Below are positions 8,803-18,100 of a stretch of 64,000 nucleotides of DNA, piece after piece. Origin of the DNA: CAVTWY01 sp963738575. Its GTDB lineage: Bacteria; Pseudomonadota; Gammaproteobacteria; Burkholderiales; Burkholderiaceae_C. Position 1 is the first letter of the stretch. The number at the start of each line of letters is the position of its first letter. The notes under the pieces are model-generated. The model was not told where the DNA came from, searched no databases, and saw only the letters and a list, made by a program, of their open reading frames with translations. The DNA lies in contig CAVTWY010000002.1 of the NCBI GenBank assembly GCA_963738575.1, positions 620,001 to 684,000 of the forward strand. Direction: 5' to 3'. The translations under genes were made by a program, and so were the position numbers.

Positions 8803-9677
8803 TCCAGCAAAAACTTTTGCACGTGTGAAATCTGATCGGCGTGCTGAAACATGGGTGCGTGACCCACCCCTTCAATTTCGATGACCATCGCCTTGGGTCC
8901 CCGCTGCGCCATCATCTGTGCAGTTTGCGGCGACAACAAATCACTCTGCGCGCCGCGGATCAGCAGCGTTTGGGCAACGATGGCGTCGTAAGCCACCCAC
9001 AACAAGGCTTCCCCCAATTTGGACATTTCGGGCGTCACCGCTTTGAAAGGCACGGCGATGGCCGCATCGCCGCGCGGCACCCAGCGCCCGCTGGCGTCTT
9101 GCTTCATTTGCCAGCGTGTCATCTCAAGCCATTGTGACGGCGCATGCGGGCCAAAGGTTTCAGAAATGTTTCGCACGTGGGCCGTGGCCTCGTCAAGCGA
9201 TGCAAAGCTAAGCGGTTGCCCTACGTAGCTTGCAATGCGCAGCAGGCCCGCTGGGTCCAGGGTTGGGCCCACGTCATTGATCACGAGCTTGCGTATGGGC
9301 GAACCATGACGGGAGGCCACGCCCATGCCAATCAGCCCCCCCATGGATGTGCCCACCCAATCCACGCGCCGAGCGTTGACACGCGCCAGCAAGGTCACCA
9401 TGTCAGCAACATACAGAGGCAGCTGGTACCCCATCGGGTCACTCAACCAATCGGACATGCCGCGGCCCACCACATCGGGGCAGACCACGCGCACGTGGCT
9501 GCTCAAAGCTTTGGCCAAGCCGTCAAAATCGCGCCCCTGCCGTGACAAGCCATGCACACAAATGACGACGTCTGGATTGTGCGGATCGCCCCACTCCCAG
9601 TACGCCATGCGGTGCAAACCAACAGCGTCGAGGCACTGCACGTGGTTGAGACGAGGTTGTGTGGTGTCGAAGGTCAT
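8799..9677 (-). CDS. Alpha/beta hydrolase
   Basis: A 292-residue alpha/beta-hydrolase fold protein with no signal peptide. The oxyanion region is CVHGLSRQGRDF. The nucleophile elbow is GTSMGG with Ser111. The acid is probably the Asp in GAQSDLLS, and the histidine lies in GVGHAPMFQH near the C-terminus. A tryptophan-rich cap domain follows the elbow. The combination resembles esterases/lipases commonly annotated beside relA in Burkholderiales; the substrate is unknown. It is the first gene of a leftward pair with relA (4-base overlap) and is divergent from bdhA across 70 bases. Confidence 0.85.
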   Translation of the reverse strand: MTFDTTQPRLNHVQCLDAVGLHRMAYWEWGDPHNPDVVICVHGLSRQGRDFDGLAKALSSHVRVVCPDVVGRGMSDWLSDPMGYQLPLYVADMVTLLARVNARRVDWVGTSMGGLIGMGVASRHGSPIRKLVINDVGPTLDPAGLLRIASYVGQPLSFASLDEATAHVRNISETFGPHAPSQWLEMTRWQMKQDASGRWVPRGDAAIAVPFKAVTPEMSKLGEALLWVAYDAIVAQTLLIRGAQSDLLSPQTAQMMAQRGPKAMVIEIEGVGHAPMFQHADQISHVQKFLLE

Positions 9678-9747
9678 GTTGGCGTGGAAGTCGGCAGTTG
9701 ATAATCAATGCTAACAAGACCCAACCCCTTGCAAAGGACACCGCCCC

Positions 9748-10527
9748 ATGCTTCGAGGAAAAACCGCCCTGGTAACCGGCTCCACCAGTGGCATCGGCCT
9801 GGGGATCGCACAAGCGCTGGCTCAGCAAGGCGCCAACGTCATGCTCAACGGCTTTGGGTCGGCGCAGGCGATCGGCAGTGCACGTGCCATCGTTGGCCAA
9901 CTCGGCACGCGCGTGGATTACCACGCTGCCGACATGAGCAAGCCCGCAGAAATTGAAGACATGATGAAAACCACCTTGGCCACGTTTGGCTCGGTCGATG
10001 TCTTGGTCAACAACGCTGGTATTCAACACGTGGCGAGCATCGAGGACTTTCCTGTCGACCGATGGGACAGCATCATCGCAATCAACCTGAGCTCGGCTTT
10101 TCACACCATGCGGTGGGCCATCCCCGCCATGAAGTCGCGCGGTTGGGGCCGAATCATCAACGTCGCATCGGTCCACGGTTTGGTGGCCTCGGCCAACAAG
10201 TCAGCCTACGTAACGGCCAAGCACGGCCTGGTGGGGTTGACCAAAACTGCCGCCCTTGAGCTTGCCACCACCCCCATCACCGTCAACGCCATCTGCCCCG
10301 GTTGGGTGTTGACGCCCTTGGTGCAAATGCAAGTGGACGCGCGCGCTGAAAAAGACGGCGTTGACAACGTTGAAGCCAAGCGGCTATTGCTGATGGAAAA
10401 GCAGCCGTCGCTGCAATTCACCACGCCGCAGCAAATCGGCGACGTCGCTGTGTTCATGTGCTCCAGCGGTGCCGACAACATGCGCGGCACATCCATCAAC
10501 GTGGATGGTGGTTGGGCTGCGCAATAG
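9748..10527 (+). CDS. bdhA: 3-hydroxybutyrate dehydrogenase (SDR family)
   Basis: Oxidises D-3-hydroxybutyrate to acetoacetate with NAD+, linking PHB breakdown to central metabolism; cytoplasmic. It is a 259-residue classical short-chain dehydrogenase with cofactor motif GSTSGIG (11-17), NNAG (88-91) and the catalytic set Ser141, Tyr154 and Lys158. Family-specific stretches are NAICPGWVLTPLV and the C-terminal MRGTSINVDGGWAAQ. Together with phaR it indicates an organism that stores polyhydroxybutyrate. It is monocistronic here: divergent from the hydrolase and convergent with the SIMPL gene 35 bases away. Confidence 0.92.
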   Translation: MLRGKTALVTGSTSGIGLGIAQALAQQGANVMLNGFGSAQAIGSARAIVGQLGTRVDYHAADMSKPAEIEDMMKTTLATFGSVDVLVNNAGIQHVASIEDFPVDRWDSIIAINLSSAFHTMRWAIPAMKSRGWGRIINVASVHGLVASANKSAYVTAKHGLVGLTKTAALELATTPITVNAICPGWVLTPLVQMQVDARAEKDGVDNVEAKRLLLMEKQPSLQFTTPQQIGDVAVFMCSSGADNMRGTSINVDGGWAAQ

Positions 10528-10562
10528 CGACGCCGGACCGAACACTGGCGCCTGACGAAGGA

Positions 10563-11315
10563 TCAGCGCTGCATTTGCACAGCACCGTTCACCAAGACTG
10601 TCACTTGCCCCTTGCCGGGCTCGACTGGCATCGCATCGTCGGTCGCCCTGGCCCTTGACAGGCGCTCCCTGAAGAGCGTCCCGCCACCCGCCGTTGGTTC
10701 ATTGGTGGTGACGCTCACTTCACGGATGGCATAAGTGCTGTAGCCAAAATGTTTGGTCATCTCGGCTGCTTTGGCGCGAAATCGGGCAATGGCTTGTGCC
10801 GTGATGTCGCCCTCCACCCTTTCACGCACCTCTCGTGACATGTCGTATTGCACTTGCGCCACCACCATCGAGCCCATGCGCCCCGCCAATTGCGCGATTC
10901 CCGCCATGTCTTTGCCAGTCACCAGCAGCTCGGACGTGCCCTGCCATCCATTGATGACGCCTTTGTTGGTGTAGCGAGGTGACAGTGCAAAGGCCCCTGT
11001 TTGCACATCAATTTGGCCGGGCTTGCTGACTCTCCTGGCTTCCGTGAGCGCGGCTTCCAAGGCCTGCTTGAGTGCTGTCTGCACGGCGCTGGCGTCTTCC
11101 CCCTCTTTGGTCGTCGAAAACACCATCGTCAACAAGTCTTTGCTTACCTCCACGGTGGCCACCGCGCTGAGCGATACCACGCCACTGGGGATCGACGACG
11201 TGGGCCCTTGGGTGGCAGGCTGAGCTGCAGCGAAGCCGCCCCAAACCAACATGGGCCAGGCGCAAAGGTTGGTCAGGGTGCGTTTTAGGGGCGTTGGAGC
11301 AAGAAACCCAAACAT
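10563..11315 (-). CDS. SIMPL-domain (DUF541) secreted protein
   Basis: A 250-residue exported protein. The start at ATG 11315 is supported by AAAGG about 8 bases upstream, and it gives a normal signal peptide (LKRTLTNLCAWPMLVWGGF, then AAA-Q cleavage). The mature part is a single DUF541/SIMPL domain: VVSLSAVATVEVSKDLLTMVFS near the start, GKDMAGIAQLAGRMGSMVVAQV in the middle, and a C-terminal beta-rich end QVTVLVNGAVQMQ. Relatives are periplasmic or outer-membrane proteins linked to oxidative-stress tolerance and kinase interaction, but the function is not settled. It is divergent from ompR and shares its 206-base control region. Confidence 0.8.
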   Translation of the reverse strand: MFGFLAPTPLKRTLTNLCAWPMLVWGGFAAAQPATQGPTSSIPSGVVSLSAVATVEVSKDLLTMVFSTTKEGEDASAVQTALKQALEAALTEARRVSKPGQIDVQTGAFALSPRYTNKGVINGWQGTSELLVTGKDMAGIAQLAGRMGSMVVAQVQYDMSREVRERVEGDITAQAIARFRAKAAEMTKHFGYSTYAIREVSVTTNEPTAGGGTLFRERLSRARATDDAMPVEPGKGQVTVLVNGAVQMQR

Positions 11316-11428
11316 GTGTAGGCCTTTCATGTTGCAGAACGTGGGTGATCGGGTACAGATTGCGTCAATTGAATCAAAGCGTTTTGTGAAACTTTGCCGT
11401 GGAGTGGCAAGTTCGTGCCTCGGGTGGC

Positions 11429-11500
11429 AAAAAATATGTAACAAAGGAGGGGGAGGCCTAAAAACATTGGGCAAAACCCCTACACAATGGCGTTGTTACA
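11429..11500 (+). promoter_or_regulatory. Candidate OmpR-binding region upstream of ompR
   Basis: Two copies of the octamer TGTAACAA/TTGTTACA form an inverted pair at 11437-11444 and 11493-11500. On the minus strand the first copy reads GTTACATATTTTTT (11429-11442), which as I recall it matches the core of the E. coli ompF F1 OmpR site. The second reads GTTACAAATT on the plus strand, one base different over the 10-mer. They lie 22-93 bases before the ompR start, and the same segment is upstream of the divergent SIMPL gene. OmpR autoregulation is inferred. Confidence 0.5.
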
Positions 11501-11521
11501 AATTTCGAAGCGGAGTTTTTT

Positions 11522-12256
11522 ATGAATCCGAACACCACCCAGCGCGCCGACCGAATCGTCGTTGTGGACGATGATGCACGCATCCGAGATCTGCTCCGCC
11601 GCTACCTAACGCAAGAAGGTTTCGAAGTGCTGCTGGCTGAAGATGCCAAGGCACTCAACCGCTTGCAGACGCGCGAAACCATCGACCTGATTGTGTTGGA
11701 TTTGATGTTGCCAGGCGAGGACGGCTTGTCCATTTGCCGTCGCCTTCGCGCCGCCAACGACACAACACCCATCATCATGTTGACCGCCAAGGTTGAAGAC
11801 GTTGACCGCATCGTCGGCCTTGAAGTTGGCGCGGATGACTACCTGCCCAAACCGTTCAACCCTCGTGAGCTGTTGGCCCGCATTCACGCTGTGTTGAGAC
11901 GGCGTCCGTCAGTGGAAGCGCCAGGTGCCCCCACCAAAGACGCACAGTCAGTTGTCTTCGGACCCTTTGAGTTTGACTTGTCGCAGCGGCGCTTGACCAA
12001 AGATGGTGAGCAAATGTCACTGACCACCGGCGAGTTCTCGATGCTTAAAGCGCTGGTTCGTCACCCGAGGCAGCCCTTGTCACGCGACAAGCTGGCACAG
12101 CTGGCCCGGGGCCGTGAGTTCGAGCCGTTTGACCGAAGCCTTGACGTTCAAATCTCGCGCTTGCGAAAGATGATCGAACCTGACCCCTCCCAGCCCCGGT
12201 ACATCCAGACGGTGTGGGGTGTTGGCTACGTGTTCGTACCCGATGGCTCGGCGTAA
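11522..12256 (+). CDS. ompR: Response regulator OmpR
   Basis: A 244-residue OmpR/PhoB-family regulator. The receiver domain has the acidic pocket VVDDD (14-18), phospho-acceptor Asp60 in LIVLDLMLPGEDG, and Lys110 in YLPKPF. The winged-helix domain follows (VVFGPFEFDLSQRRLTKDGE to RYIQTVWGVGYVFVPDG). The length and the short linker match OmpR itself rather than PhoB or KdpE. The RBS GGAG precedes the ATG. It is followed 125 bases later by the histidine kinase, so this is the ompR-envZ pair governing envelope and osmolarity responses. Confidence 0.93.
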   Translation: MNPNTTQRADRIVVVDDDARIRDLLRRYLTQEGFEVLLAEDAKALNRLQTRETIDLIVLDLMLPGEDGLSICRRLRAANDTTPIIMLTAKVEDVDRIVGLEVGADDYLPKPFNPRELLARIHAVLRRRPSVEAPGAPTKDAQSVVFGPFEFDLSQRRLTKDGEQMSLTTGEFSMLKALVRHPRQPLSRDKLAQLARGREFEPFDRSLDVQISRLRKMIEPDPSQPRYIQTVWGVGYVFVPDGSA

Positions 12257-12380
12257 GGCGTTGCCGTTGTGGGCCACGCAGGGGTGGAAGCATGCTCGTG
12301 TCGGGTTGTGCGTCAGCGTGCAACAACCGGCGCTTGCAATGTTTTACACCGTCACCTGGGGGCAACGCCAGCGTTAGAGG

Positions 12381-13826
12381 GTGGCTGTGCTGCGGCACAC
12401 TCCAGGGACTGACCGGATCGCATCTGTGACCACTGTCAACACCACCGCCCAAACGCCCTGGCCTGCCATGGCTGTACCGACCCGACCGCCGCGCATGCCT
12501 CACAACCCGACCGTTGGACTGAGCCTTTTTTGGCGCACGTTCTTCTTGCTTGCATTGCTGCTGGGTGGTGGCATCTTTGCTTGGATGCAAACCCTGAGGT
12601 GGCTGGAGTTTGAACCACGCGCAGTGCAGGCTGCACAACAAATCGCCAGCTTGGTGAATTTGTCGCGTGCGGCGCTCAAGCACTCCGACAGCATCAACCG
12701 GGTTGCGCTAACAAAAACGATGAGCGTGCAAGAGGCTGTTCGAATGTTGCCACGCGAAGTGGCTGACCGCTGGCAGCCCTTTGAAACCGATCGATTCACC
12801 CGGCGCATCGCGGCCGAGCTTAGGGGCAAGTTGGGGCCCGAGACGGTGGTGGCCAGCTCGGTGAACGGTGCGGCTGGACTTTGGGTGGGTTTTGGCATCG
12901 AAAACGACCCCTACTGGCTGCACGCAGATGCCGCACACGTGCTTCCTGTCGCCCCCAAGACTTGGGTAACGTGGGCAACCATTGCACTGCTCGCCACCCT
13001 GCTCGGCTCAGCCGCCATCGCTCGTCTGATCAATCAACCCCTGCGCGACCTCTCATTCGCAGCCAGTCGCATCCGAGATGGTGAGTTTGAGTCGCGCCTT
13101 GACGAAAACACCATCACCAGCGAAATCCGCGAGGTGAACAAAGGATTCAACCGCATGGCCCGTGAATTGGCGAAGGTCGAAGAAGACCGAGCCGTGATGC
13201 TTGCGGGCATCAGCCACGATTTGCGCACCCCCTTGGCCCGGTTGCGGCTCGAAGCCGAGATGAGCGTGCAAGATGAAGAGGCGCGCCGCTACATGGCCTC
13301 TGACATCGATCAATTGGACGCCATCATTGACAAATTCATGGATTACGCCCGACCCGGTCAAGCCGAACTGGCGCCCGTTGACTTGTCTTACCTGGTCGAG
13401 CGTGAAGCCGCAGCCTTCAGAGATCCGTCTGAACTTCGAATCGAATCCAAGCTGGCAACAGACTTGCGCGTGATGGCTGACGACACCGAGCTTGGTCGGG
13501 TGTTTGCCAATTTGTTCGAAAACGCCCGCCGCTACGGTCGATCGGAAGACACCGGCATTGCCAAAGTGGAAGTAACCTACGCGCGCACCGGCCCGTGGAT
13601 CATCATTGCGGTACGAGACTATGGCCCTGGTGTGGCCCCCGAAAAGCTGCCACAACTCACCACGCCGTTCTACCGCGGCGATGCCGCACGAACCGCCGCC
13701 ACCGGTGCCGGCCTTGGCCTGGCGATTGTTGAAAAGTCAGTGCAACGCATGGGCGGTCACTTTGAAGCCGCCAACGCACCCGATTGCGGCATGATTTTTC
13801 ACGTGCGCCTCAAACGGGCGCCCTAA
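12381..13826 (+). CDS. envZ: Osmosensor histidine kinase EnvZ
   Basis: Inner-membrane sensor kinase partner of OmpR. In order: a short cytoplasmic N-terminus, a membrane helix (LFWRTFFLLALLLGGGIFAW), a periplasmic domain of about 120 residues, a second helix (WATIALLATLLGSAAIARLI), HAMP (RLINQPLRDLSFAASRI), the dimerisation/phosphoacceptor region with His279 in GISHDLRTPLARLRLEAEM, then the ATPase domain (NLFENARRYG, RDYGPGVAPEKL, TGAGLGLAIVEK). The start is uncertain: GTG 12381 gives 481 residues, while GTG 12426, ATG 12468 or ATG 12495 would remove part of a low-complexity N-terminus. No terminator separates it from ompR. Confidence 0.9.
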   Translation: MAVLRHTPGTDRIASVTTVNTTAQTPWPAMAVPTRPPRMPHNPTVGLSLFWRTFFLLALLLGGGIFAWMQTLRWLEFEPRAVQAAQQIASLVNLSRAALKHSDSINRVALTKTMSVQEAVRMLPREVADRWQPFETDRFTRRIAAELRGKLGPETVVASSVNGAAGLWVGFGIENDPYWLHADAAHVLPVAPKTWVTWATIALLATLLGSAAIARLINQPLRDLSFAASRIRDGEFESRLDENTITSEIREVNKGFNRMARELAKVEEDRAVMLAGISHDLRTPLARLRLEAEMSVQDEEARRYMASDIDQLDAIIDKFMDYARPGQAELAPVDLSYLVEREAAAFRDPSELRIESKLATDLRVMADDTELGRVFANLFENARRYGRSEDTGIAKVEVTYARTGPWIIIAVRDYGPGVAPEKLPQLTTPFYRGDAARTAATGAGLGLAIVEKSVQRMGGHFEAANAPDCGMIFHVRLKRAP

Positions 13827-13869
13827 CACCGACAGCGCTTGCTTGCGTTGCCGTGCCTGCCACGACAAC

Positions 13870-13907
13870 TTAACCGATAGTTAACCGATAGTTAACCGAG
13901 AGTTAAC
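13870..13907. repeat. 11-bp tandem repeat (about 3.4 copies)
   Basis: The unit TTAACCGATAG occurs at 13870-13880 and 13881-13891, with one change at 13892-13902, and a partial copy TTAAC ends at 13907. Each junction makes the palindrome GTTAAC. The array spans the 3' end of ispF, whose TAA stop is in it, and the short gap to envZ. The ends of two convergent genes meet here. Confidence 0.9.
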
Positions 13908-14374
13908 AAGCACACAGCACGGGCTTCGATTGATCGCCCCTCGCCCACGGGCCCCATTTTTTCAGCGGTCTTTGCCTTGATGTTGATCGCCTCGACGCCC
14001 AGGGACAGCGCATCGGCGACGCATTGACGCATGGCCTTTATGTGCGGCGCCATTTTGGGTGCTTGGGCGATGATTGTGCTGTCAACGTTCGCGATTTGGT
14101 AGCCCTTGGCGCGCACGCGCGTCGCGGCTTCTTGCAACAACGCGATCGAGTTGGCGCCCCGGTATTGGGCGTCGGTGTCAGGGAAGTGTTGGCCGATATC
14201 ACCCAGAGCGGCGGCCCCGAACAGGGCGTCGGTGATGGCATGCAGCAGCGCGTCGGCGTCGCTGTGCCCCAAGAGGCCATGGGTGTGAGGGATGGTGACC
14301 CCTCCCAACACCAGGGCGCGCCCCGCCACCAGTTCGTGAGTGTCCCAGCCTTCACCGATTCGAAATGCGGTCAT
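13892..14374 (-). CDS. ispF: 2-C-methyl-D-erythritol 2,4-cyclodiphosphate synthase
   Basis: Fifth step of the MEP isoprenoid pathway: forms the cyclodiphosphate and releases CMP. At 160 residues it is the normal length. Metal-binding GWDTHEL (Asp11, His13) is near the N-terminus. HSDADALLHAITDALFGAAALGDIGQHFPD and the C-terminal NIKAKTAEKMGPVGEG complete the family signature. The start at ATG 14374 overlaps the ispD stop by four bases (ATGA), the usual ispD-ispF coupling. The last few codons and the stop lie in an 11-bp tandem repeat, so the C-terminal residues LLTLG may vary between strains. Confidence 0.95.
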   Translation of the reverse strand: MTAFRIGEGWDTHELVAGRALVLGGVTIPHTHGLLGHSDADALLHAITDALFGAAALGDIGQHFPDTDAQYRGANSIALLQEAATRVRAKGYQIANVDSTIIAQAPKMAPHIKAMRQCVADALSLGVEAINIKAKTAEKMGPVGEGRSIEARAVCLLTLG

Positions 14375-15075
14375 CGTGTTTTTATCCAACGTTCGGCCAG
14401 CTCAATTTCGTCGGGCCAGGTTACTTTGAAATTCATCGGGTGGCCGCGCACCAACATGGGCTGCAACCCCAATCGCTCGATGGCACTGGCCTCGTCGGTC
14501 GCGTCGGCCCCGGCGGCTGCCAATGCGCGCCGCAAAGTGCCAATCTTGAACATCTGCGGCGTCTGCGCAAGCCACTTGTCGCGTCGATCGACTGTGGCGG
14601 TGCAGCGCATGTCCCGTGCTTGTTTCAACGTGTCGGCCAGCGGAAGTGCCAGCAGTCCACCCACTTCGTCGACCAAACAAGCGTCTATCAACGCGTCGAT
14701 GTAGCGTGGTTCAATCAAGCAACGTGCAGCGTCGTGTACCAGCACCCAATCATGCTCGCCGGCGCCACCGTCAAGCAGCGAATTCAATCCATTGACAACC
14801 GTCTGGGCGCGCGTCTCACCGCCGCGTCGAACCGACTGCACGCGATGCAAAATGGCAGGGGCCACCAAGGTCGCAAAGTGCGCGTCGGTCGGCGCCAGCA
14901 CCACCATGACTTGGGTCAAACGAGGCACCTGCAACAGCGCCCGCAAGGTGTGTTCAACCATGGGGCGCCCTGCCATTGGCGCGTACTGCTTGGCGACACC
15001 GGCACCTGCGCGCAGCCCCAGGCCCGCACAAGGCACAACCGCGTGAATTCGCACGGAGGAGTAAGGGCCTGTCAT
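14371..15075 (-). CDS. ispD: 2-C-methyl-D-erythritol 4-phosphate cytidylyltransferase
   Basis: Transfers CMP from CTP to methylerythritol phosphate in the MEP pathway. A 234-residue nucleotidyltransferase: the glycine-rich loop VPCAGLGLRAGAGVAKQYAPMAG near residue 15 holds the triphosphate. VLVHDAARCLIEP near 115 and VDRRDKWLAQTPQMF near 160 are family signatures. The C-terminus has DEASAIERLGLQPMLVRGHPMNFKVTWPDE. It is divergent from mfd across 60 bases and coupled to ispF. Both genes together indicate that isoprenoids are made by the MEP route. Confidence 0.95.
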   Translation of the reverse strand: MTGPYSSVRIHAVVPCAGLGLRAGAGVAKQYAPMAGRPMVEHTLRALLQVPRLTQVMVVLAPTDAHFATLVAPAILHRVQSVRRGGETRAQTVVNGLNSLLDGGAGEHDWVLVHDAARCLIEPRYIDALIDACLVDEVGGLLALPLADTLKQARDMRCTATVDRRDKWLAQTPQMFKIGTLRRALAAAGADATDEASAIERLGLQPMLVRGHPMNFKVTWPDEIELAERWIKTR

Positions 15076-15135
15076 GAGGGAATTCTAGGCATGCCCCGTG
15101 CCGCCACGCGGGGGCCATCCTAGAATCGAAGGCTC

Positions 15136-18100
15136 ATGTTGGTTTCTGACCCTTCAACAGCGCTGATTCCGGTCATCGCGCCCGGCAAACGTCACACCAT
15201 GCCCATGCCACACGGCTCGGCAGATGCAAAGTTGCTCGCTCGATTCGCGGCTCAGGGCTTGGCGCAAAGTCGCCTGACCGTGATCGTCGCTGCCCAAGCA
15301 GTTGACGCCCAGCGTCTGGCTGAAGACATGGTGTTCTTCGACCCATCGCTTCGTGTGGCCTCGTTCCCCGATTGGGAGACCTTGCCTTATGACACCTTCT
15401 CGCCCCATCAGGATTTGGTCTCAGAGCGCCTTTCGACCCTGTGGCGATTGTTGGGACGTGATCACCGCGTGAGTGGTGCAGCGGATGCCGATCGTCTGGA
15501 CGTCCTGATTCTTTCGGCCAGCACGGCGCTGACACGCTTGTCGCCTCCGTCTTTTTTGGCGCAAACCACGTTTCAATTCAAGCAAGGTGCCAACCTTGAT
15601 GAAGCTGGCCTCAAAGCTCAGCTCACGATGGCAGGCTACGAGCATGTGGGTCAAGTGGTTGCCCCGGGCGAATACGCCGTGCGTGGCGGTTTGATCGACT
15701 TGTTCCCGATGGGCAGCCTGATGCCCTACCGAGTGGACCTGTTCGACGCCAGGATTGACTCCATCCGCACCTTTGACCCGGACACACAGCGCAGCCTTTA
15801 TCCCGTCCCCGAAGTGAGGTTGTTACCCGGCCGCGAGTTTCCTTTGGACGACGCCGCACGCACGCGTTTTCGTGCTCGATGGCGTGAGACATTGGACGGC
15901 GACCCCACACGATCACGCATCTACAAAGACATTGGCAGCGGCATCGCAACAGCGGGCATCGAGTACTACCTGCCATTGTTCTTTGATGGTGTGGCCACGC
16001 TCTTCGACTACATCGGCACCCAAGCGCAGTTGGTCTTGCACGGCCCTGTAGACGACGTCATCACCCACTTCTTGGAAGAGGCCCGCGAGCGGCATCGCTT
16101 TTTGCAGCACGACCCCGAACGGCCCATCCTTAAGCCCGTCGACGTGTTCATGCACACCGAAGAGTTTTTCGCCAAGACGCATGAGTATGCGGTGCTTGCA
16201 GTGCGCGCCGGCGGCCCCACCCCGTGGGCCCTTGCGTTGCCTGATATTGCCATTGACCGTGGTGCCACCGAGCCGCTGGCCAAGTTGGAGTCGCACCTGC
16301 AATCCACCCCCGCGCGGGTGCTGATCGCTGCCGAAAGCGAGGGGCGCCGCCAAAGCCTGCTCGACTTGCTGCGCGACCACCACATCACGGTGCCGTCCGT
16401 TGACTCGCTCGCAGCCTTTGAAGCCGGCAACCTTCGTCTGGCCATCGTCGCTGCCCCGTTGAACCAAGGTTTTGCGTGGGAACGCGAAGCAGGTGGCCCG
16501 ATTCACTTGCTGACCGAAACCGAGCTGTTTGCGTCGGCGCCAGGCGCAGGTAAACGTCGCAAACAAGAGCAGGTCAGCAACGTCGATGCGTTGATTCGGG
16601 ACTTGTCGGAGCTGTCACTCGGTGATCCCGTGGTGCACTTGATGCACGGCATCGGTCGATACCGAGGCCTGGTGTCAATGGATCTGCAAGACGGGCGCGG
16701 CGAGCCTTCAGAGTTTTTGCACCTCGAATACGCGGACGACACCAAGCTGTTTGTCCCTGTCGCGCAGTTGCACCTCATTGCTCGCTACACAGGAGTCTCG
16801 GCTGAAGAAGCACCGCTGCATCGACTGGGATCGGACCAATGGGCCAAGGCGAAGAAGCGCGCAGCCGAGCAAGTCCGCGACACGGCAGCCGAGCTGCTGG
16901 AGCTCTACGCAAGGCGGGCGGCTTTGCAAGGCCATGCACACCGCTACACAGGGCACGACTACGAAGCTTTCGCGGCCAGCTTTGGCTTTGAAGAAACCGC
17001 TGATCAACGTGCCGCCATTCACGCGGTGATCCAGGACATGATCAGCCCGAAACCGATGGACCGACTGGTGTGCGGCGACGTGGGATTTGGCAAGACCGAA
17101 GTCGCCATGCGGGCGGCTTTTGTGGCGGTGATGAGCGGCAAACAAGTGGCCTTGTTGGCGCCAACCACCTTGTTGGCAGAGCAGCACTTTCAAAACATTG
17201 TGGATCGCTTTGGAGCTTGGCCGGTCAAGGTGGCTGAGCTGTCACGATTTCGCTCCACCAAAGAGATCAATGCAGCCTTGGCTGGCATGGCGGCGGGCAC
17301 TGTCGACATCGTGGTGGGCACGCATAAACTGCTGTCCAAAGACGTCAGGTTTGATCGCTTGGGGTTGCTGGTGATCGACGAAGAGCATCGTTTTGGCGTG
17401 CGCCACAAAGAGGCCATCAAAGCCATGCGTGCCGAGGTCGATGTGCTTACCCTTACCGCAACCCCCATCCCGCGCACGCTGGGGATGGCCTTGGAAGGGT
17501 TGCGTGACTTGTCTGTGATTGCAACAGCACCACAGCGACGCTTGGCCATCAAAACGTTTGTTCGCAACGAGGGCAAGGCGGTGATCCGCGAGGCACTGCT
17601 GCGAGAGCTCAAACGCGGCGGCCAGGTCTTCTTCTTGCACAACGAGGTGGACACCATTGCCCATCGCGCTGCCTCACTGGCTGAATTGGTGCCCGAGGCA
17701 CGCATTTCAGTTGCCCATGGCCAGATGCCAGAGCGGGAGCTCGAAAGGGTCATGCGCGACTTCGTTGCCCAACGAAGCAATGTATTGGTGTGTTCAACGA
17801 TCATCGAAACTGGCATTGATGTGCCATCGGCCAACACCATCGTGATGGCGCGAGCCGACAAGTTTGGGTTGGCCCAACTGCACCAACTGCGGGGCCGTGT
17901 GGGTCGATCTCATCACCAGGCCTACGCCTATTTGCTGGTGCCCGACGTCGAGAGCCTGACCAAACAAGCAGCTCAGCGGCTGGATGCCATCCAGCAGATG
18001 GAGGAGCTCGGCAGCGGCTTCTACCTTGCCATGCACGACCTGGAGATTCGCGGCGCTGGGGAGGTGTTGGGCGAGAACCAAAGTGGCAACATGATGGACA

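Noticed and set aside
13870..13907. CRISPR-like array
   Set aside because: Units are 11 bp, directly adjacent and without spacers; there are no cas genes in the window.
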